64,000 nt of DNA, taken from NCBI RefSeq assembly GCF_020707265.1, contig NZ_JAJFEQ010000002.1, forward strand, positions 310,001 to 374,000, in the 5' to 3' direction. The notes under the pieces were generated by a model. It was given only the letters and a program-made list of their open reading frames with translations. It was not told where the DNA came from and searched no databases. The stretch is from Massilia sp. IC2-477. Lineage in GTDB: Bacteria > Pseudomonadota > Gammaproteobacteria > Burkholderiales > Burkholderiaceae_D. Below are positions 63,191 to 64,000 of this stretch, in pieces. Positions within the stretch are counted from its first letter, which is position 1. Every line of letters begins with the position of its first letter. The translations under genes and the position numbers were made by a program.

Positions 63191-63242
63191 TTATCCCGTT
63201 TTATCCCTGTCTTATCCCGGCTTTATCCCCACTTTATTCACA
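63191..63242 (+). repeat. Five helically phased TTATCC-like motifs
   Basis: TTATCCCG, TTATCCCT, TTATCCCG, TTATCCCC and TTATTCACA start at 63191, 63201, 63212, 63223 and 63234, which is a 10-11-base period. The last is a DnaA-box variant. They fill the gap before the MAPEG gene. Confidence 0.75.
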
Positions 63243-63251
63243 GGATTTTCG

Positions 63252-63629
63252 ATGTTCTTGACTGCCTGGGCCACCCTGGCCGCACTCGGCGTGTATTTCT
63301 GGACCGGCGTGAACGCCGGCCGCGCCCGCATCCGCCACGACATTCCGGCGCCCATCATGGATGGCCCGGAAGAGTTCCAGCGCTGCCAGCGGGTGCAAGC
63401 CAATACGCTCGAGCAGTTGCCCCTGTTGCTGGTGCCGTTGTGGATGTGTGCCTATTATTTGGGCGACGTTTGGGCGGCGCTTGGGGGCATGCTGTGGTGC
63501 CTGGGCCGGATTGCCTACGCGCTGGGCTATTACCGTGATCCGGCAAAGCGGGAAGTTGGCTTTATTACAGGGATGTTGGCTTGTGCGTTGTTAATTGGCG
63601 GCACTGTTTGGGGGCTATTGCTGCGCTAA
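63252..63629 (+). CDS. MAPEG family membrane protein
   Basis: A 125-residue protein with four membrane helices of the MAPEG family (membrane-associated proteins in eicosanoid and glutathione metabolism). RCQRVQANTLEQLPLLLVPL carries the conserved Arg, Asn, Glu and Gln that define glutathione-binding MAPEG enzymes, and GRIAYALGYYRDPAKRE is typical of the C-terminal half. It is probably a glutathione transferase or peroxidase. The phased repeats lie directly before its start. Confidence 0.88.
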   Translation: MFLTAWATLAALGVYFWTGVNAGRARIRHDIPAPIMDGPEEFQRCQRVQANTLEQLPLLLVPLWMCAYYLGDVWAALGGMLWCLGRIAYALGYYRDPAKREVGFITGMLACALLIGGTVWGLLLR

Positions 63630-63746
63630 ACCCAAAAAAGTGCAGACAAAGATCGACAAAGTTCCCAGAGAGCAATAAGCTAGGCTGCTGATCAATACAA
63701 ACCGATCCACCTGCGTTCGAAGCAGGTAAGAGGATAAGGAGAGAAC

Positions 63747-64000
63747 ATGCTGTTCCTGAAGAGCACCAGCGTCACCAAGGCCCCGGGTATTTACGATATC
63801 GATGTCGCCGCAAAACCGCCCGGCAAGACCTTCGGTGTTTTCCTGGCCACCGATCCGGACAATCCGCCGCAGTCCGTGCTGGCGGGTCTGGCCGAACTCG
63901 GCTTCAAGAATATCCACCAGCAGAGCTATGTCCACAAGGACAAGGGCAAGGTGCTGGACCTGCACTTCCAGAAGGATGGCACCGATCTGTTCAACGGTTG
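63747..64000 (+). CDS. Hypothetical protein, cut by the right edge
   Basis: The first 84 residues of a gene that runs off the window. It begins MLFLKSTSVTKAPGIYDI, followed by GKTFGVFLATDPDNPPQSVL and AELGFKNIHQQSYVHKDK. No signal peptide, membrane segment or known motif is seen. A strong AAGGAGAG site precedes the ATG. I do not recognise the family. Confidence 0.7.
   Translation, partial: MLFLKSTSVTKAPGIYDIDVAAKPPGKTFGVFLATDPDNPPQSVLAGLAELGFKNIHQQSYVHKDKGKVLDLHFQKDGTDLFNG

Overview
The window looks like a chromosomal segment of a high-GC betaproteobacterium of the family Oxalobacteraceae, most likely Massilia or a close relative. This rests on protein character, codon use and gene order (glmS/glmU, mnmG-rsmG-parA-parB-atpIBEFHAGDC, argB / pyrimidine 5'-nucleotidase / slmA) and is an inference without database support. 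I see no prophage, CRISPR array, rRNA operon or insertion sequence. Almost everything is core or core-like, and one tRNA (tRNA-Thr, GGU) is present.

Layout. 1-6.4 kb: glmS (cut by the left edge), an AsnC regulator, glmU, a DUF6279 lipoprotein, rsmD, coaD, a 2x[4Fe-4S] ferredoxin and a DUF1003 membrane protein. 6.4-10 kb: an AT-richer gap, a 64-residue membrane peptide with its own terminator, a LysR regulator and a secreted HAF/PKD protein. 10-16.8 kb: an Lrp-type regulator divergent from a PutA that lacks the usual DNA-binding domain, alanine dehydrogenase, MTA/SAH nucleosidase and an AAC(6')-type acetyltransferase. 16.8-18.1 kb: a 1.4 kb non-coding block holding three copies of a DnaA-box/TAG-repeat module, my candidate replication origin. 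18.1-27.5 kb: a GMC oxidoreductase, a complete branched-chain-amino-acid-type ABC transporter (livGFKHM) with an alpha/beta hydrolase, an iron alcohol dehydrogenase and a TSUP exporter. 27.5-39.5 kb: three parS sites, mnmG, rsmG, parA, parB and the complete F-type ATP synthase operon. 39.6-46.1 kb: a small membrane protein, two tandem secreted serine hydrolases, an amidase, a CoA-binding protein, a periplasmic glutathione peroxidase and OmpW behind a perfect FNR/ANR box. 46.1-51.4 kb: a PabB-PabC fusion, SlmA, a nucleotidase, a TraB/GumN protein, tRNA-Thr and argB. 51.5-64 kb: mostly housekeeping and poorly characterised genes (PHB-depolymerase-like esterase with a ribbon-helix-helix regulator, HAD-UbiA fusion, MBL hydrolase, nitronate-monooxygenase-like enzyme, hpt, aminopeptidase P, MgtC, DUF924, DUF2520, MAPEG).

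How it fits together. ParA, ParB, parS and SlmA are segregation and division-placement factors normally encoded near the origin. mnmG-rsmG-atp and glmU-glmS also flank oriC in E. coli. This context, five perfect DnaA boxes in 64 kb (well under one expected at this base composition) and the triplicated origin-like module at 16.88-17.97 kb together suggest that the window spans the chromosomal origin, here away from dnaA. That is the most interesting claim in this report. Other points worth a second look are helically phased TTATCCC-like repeats near the right end, an 11-bp tandem repeat beside a DnaA box near glmU, operator-like inverted repeats before parA, a 20-bp perfect palindrome before a ribbon-helix-helix gene, a LivF with Arg in place of the Walker A Lys, and a family of GTAGGGTGGGC repeats between genes.
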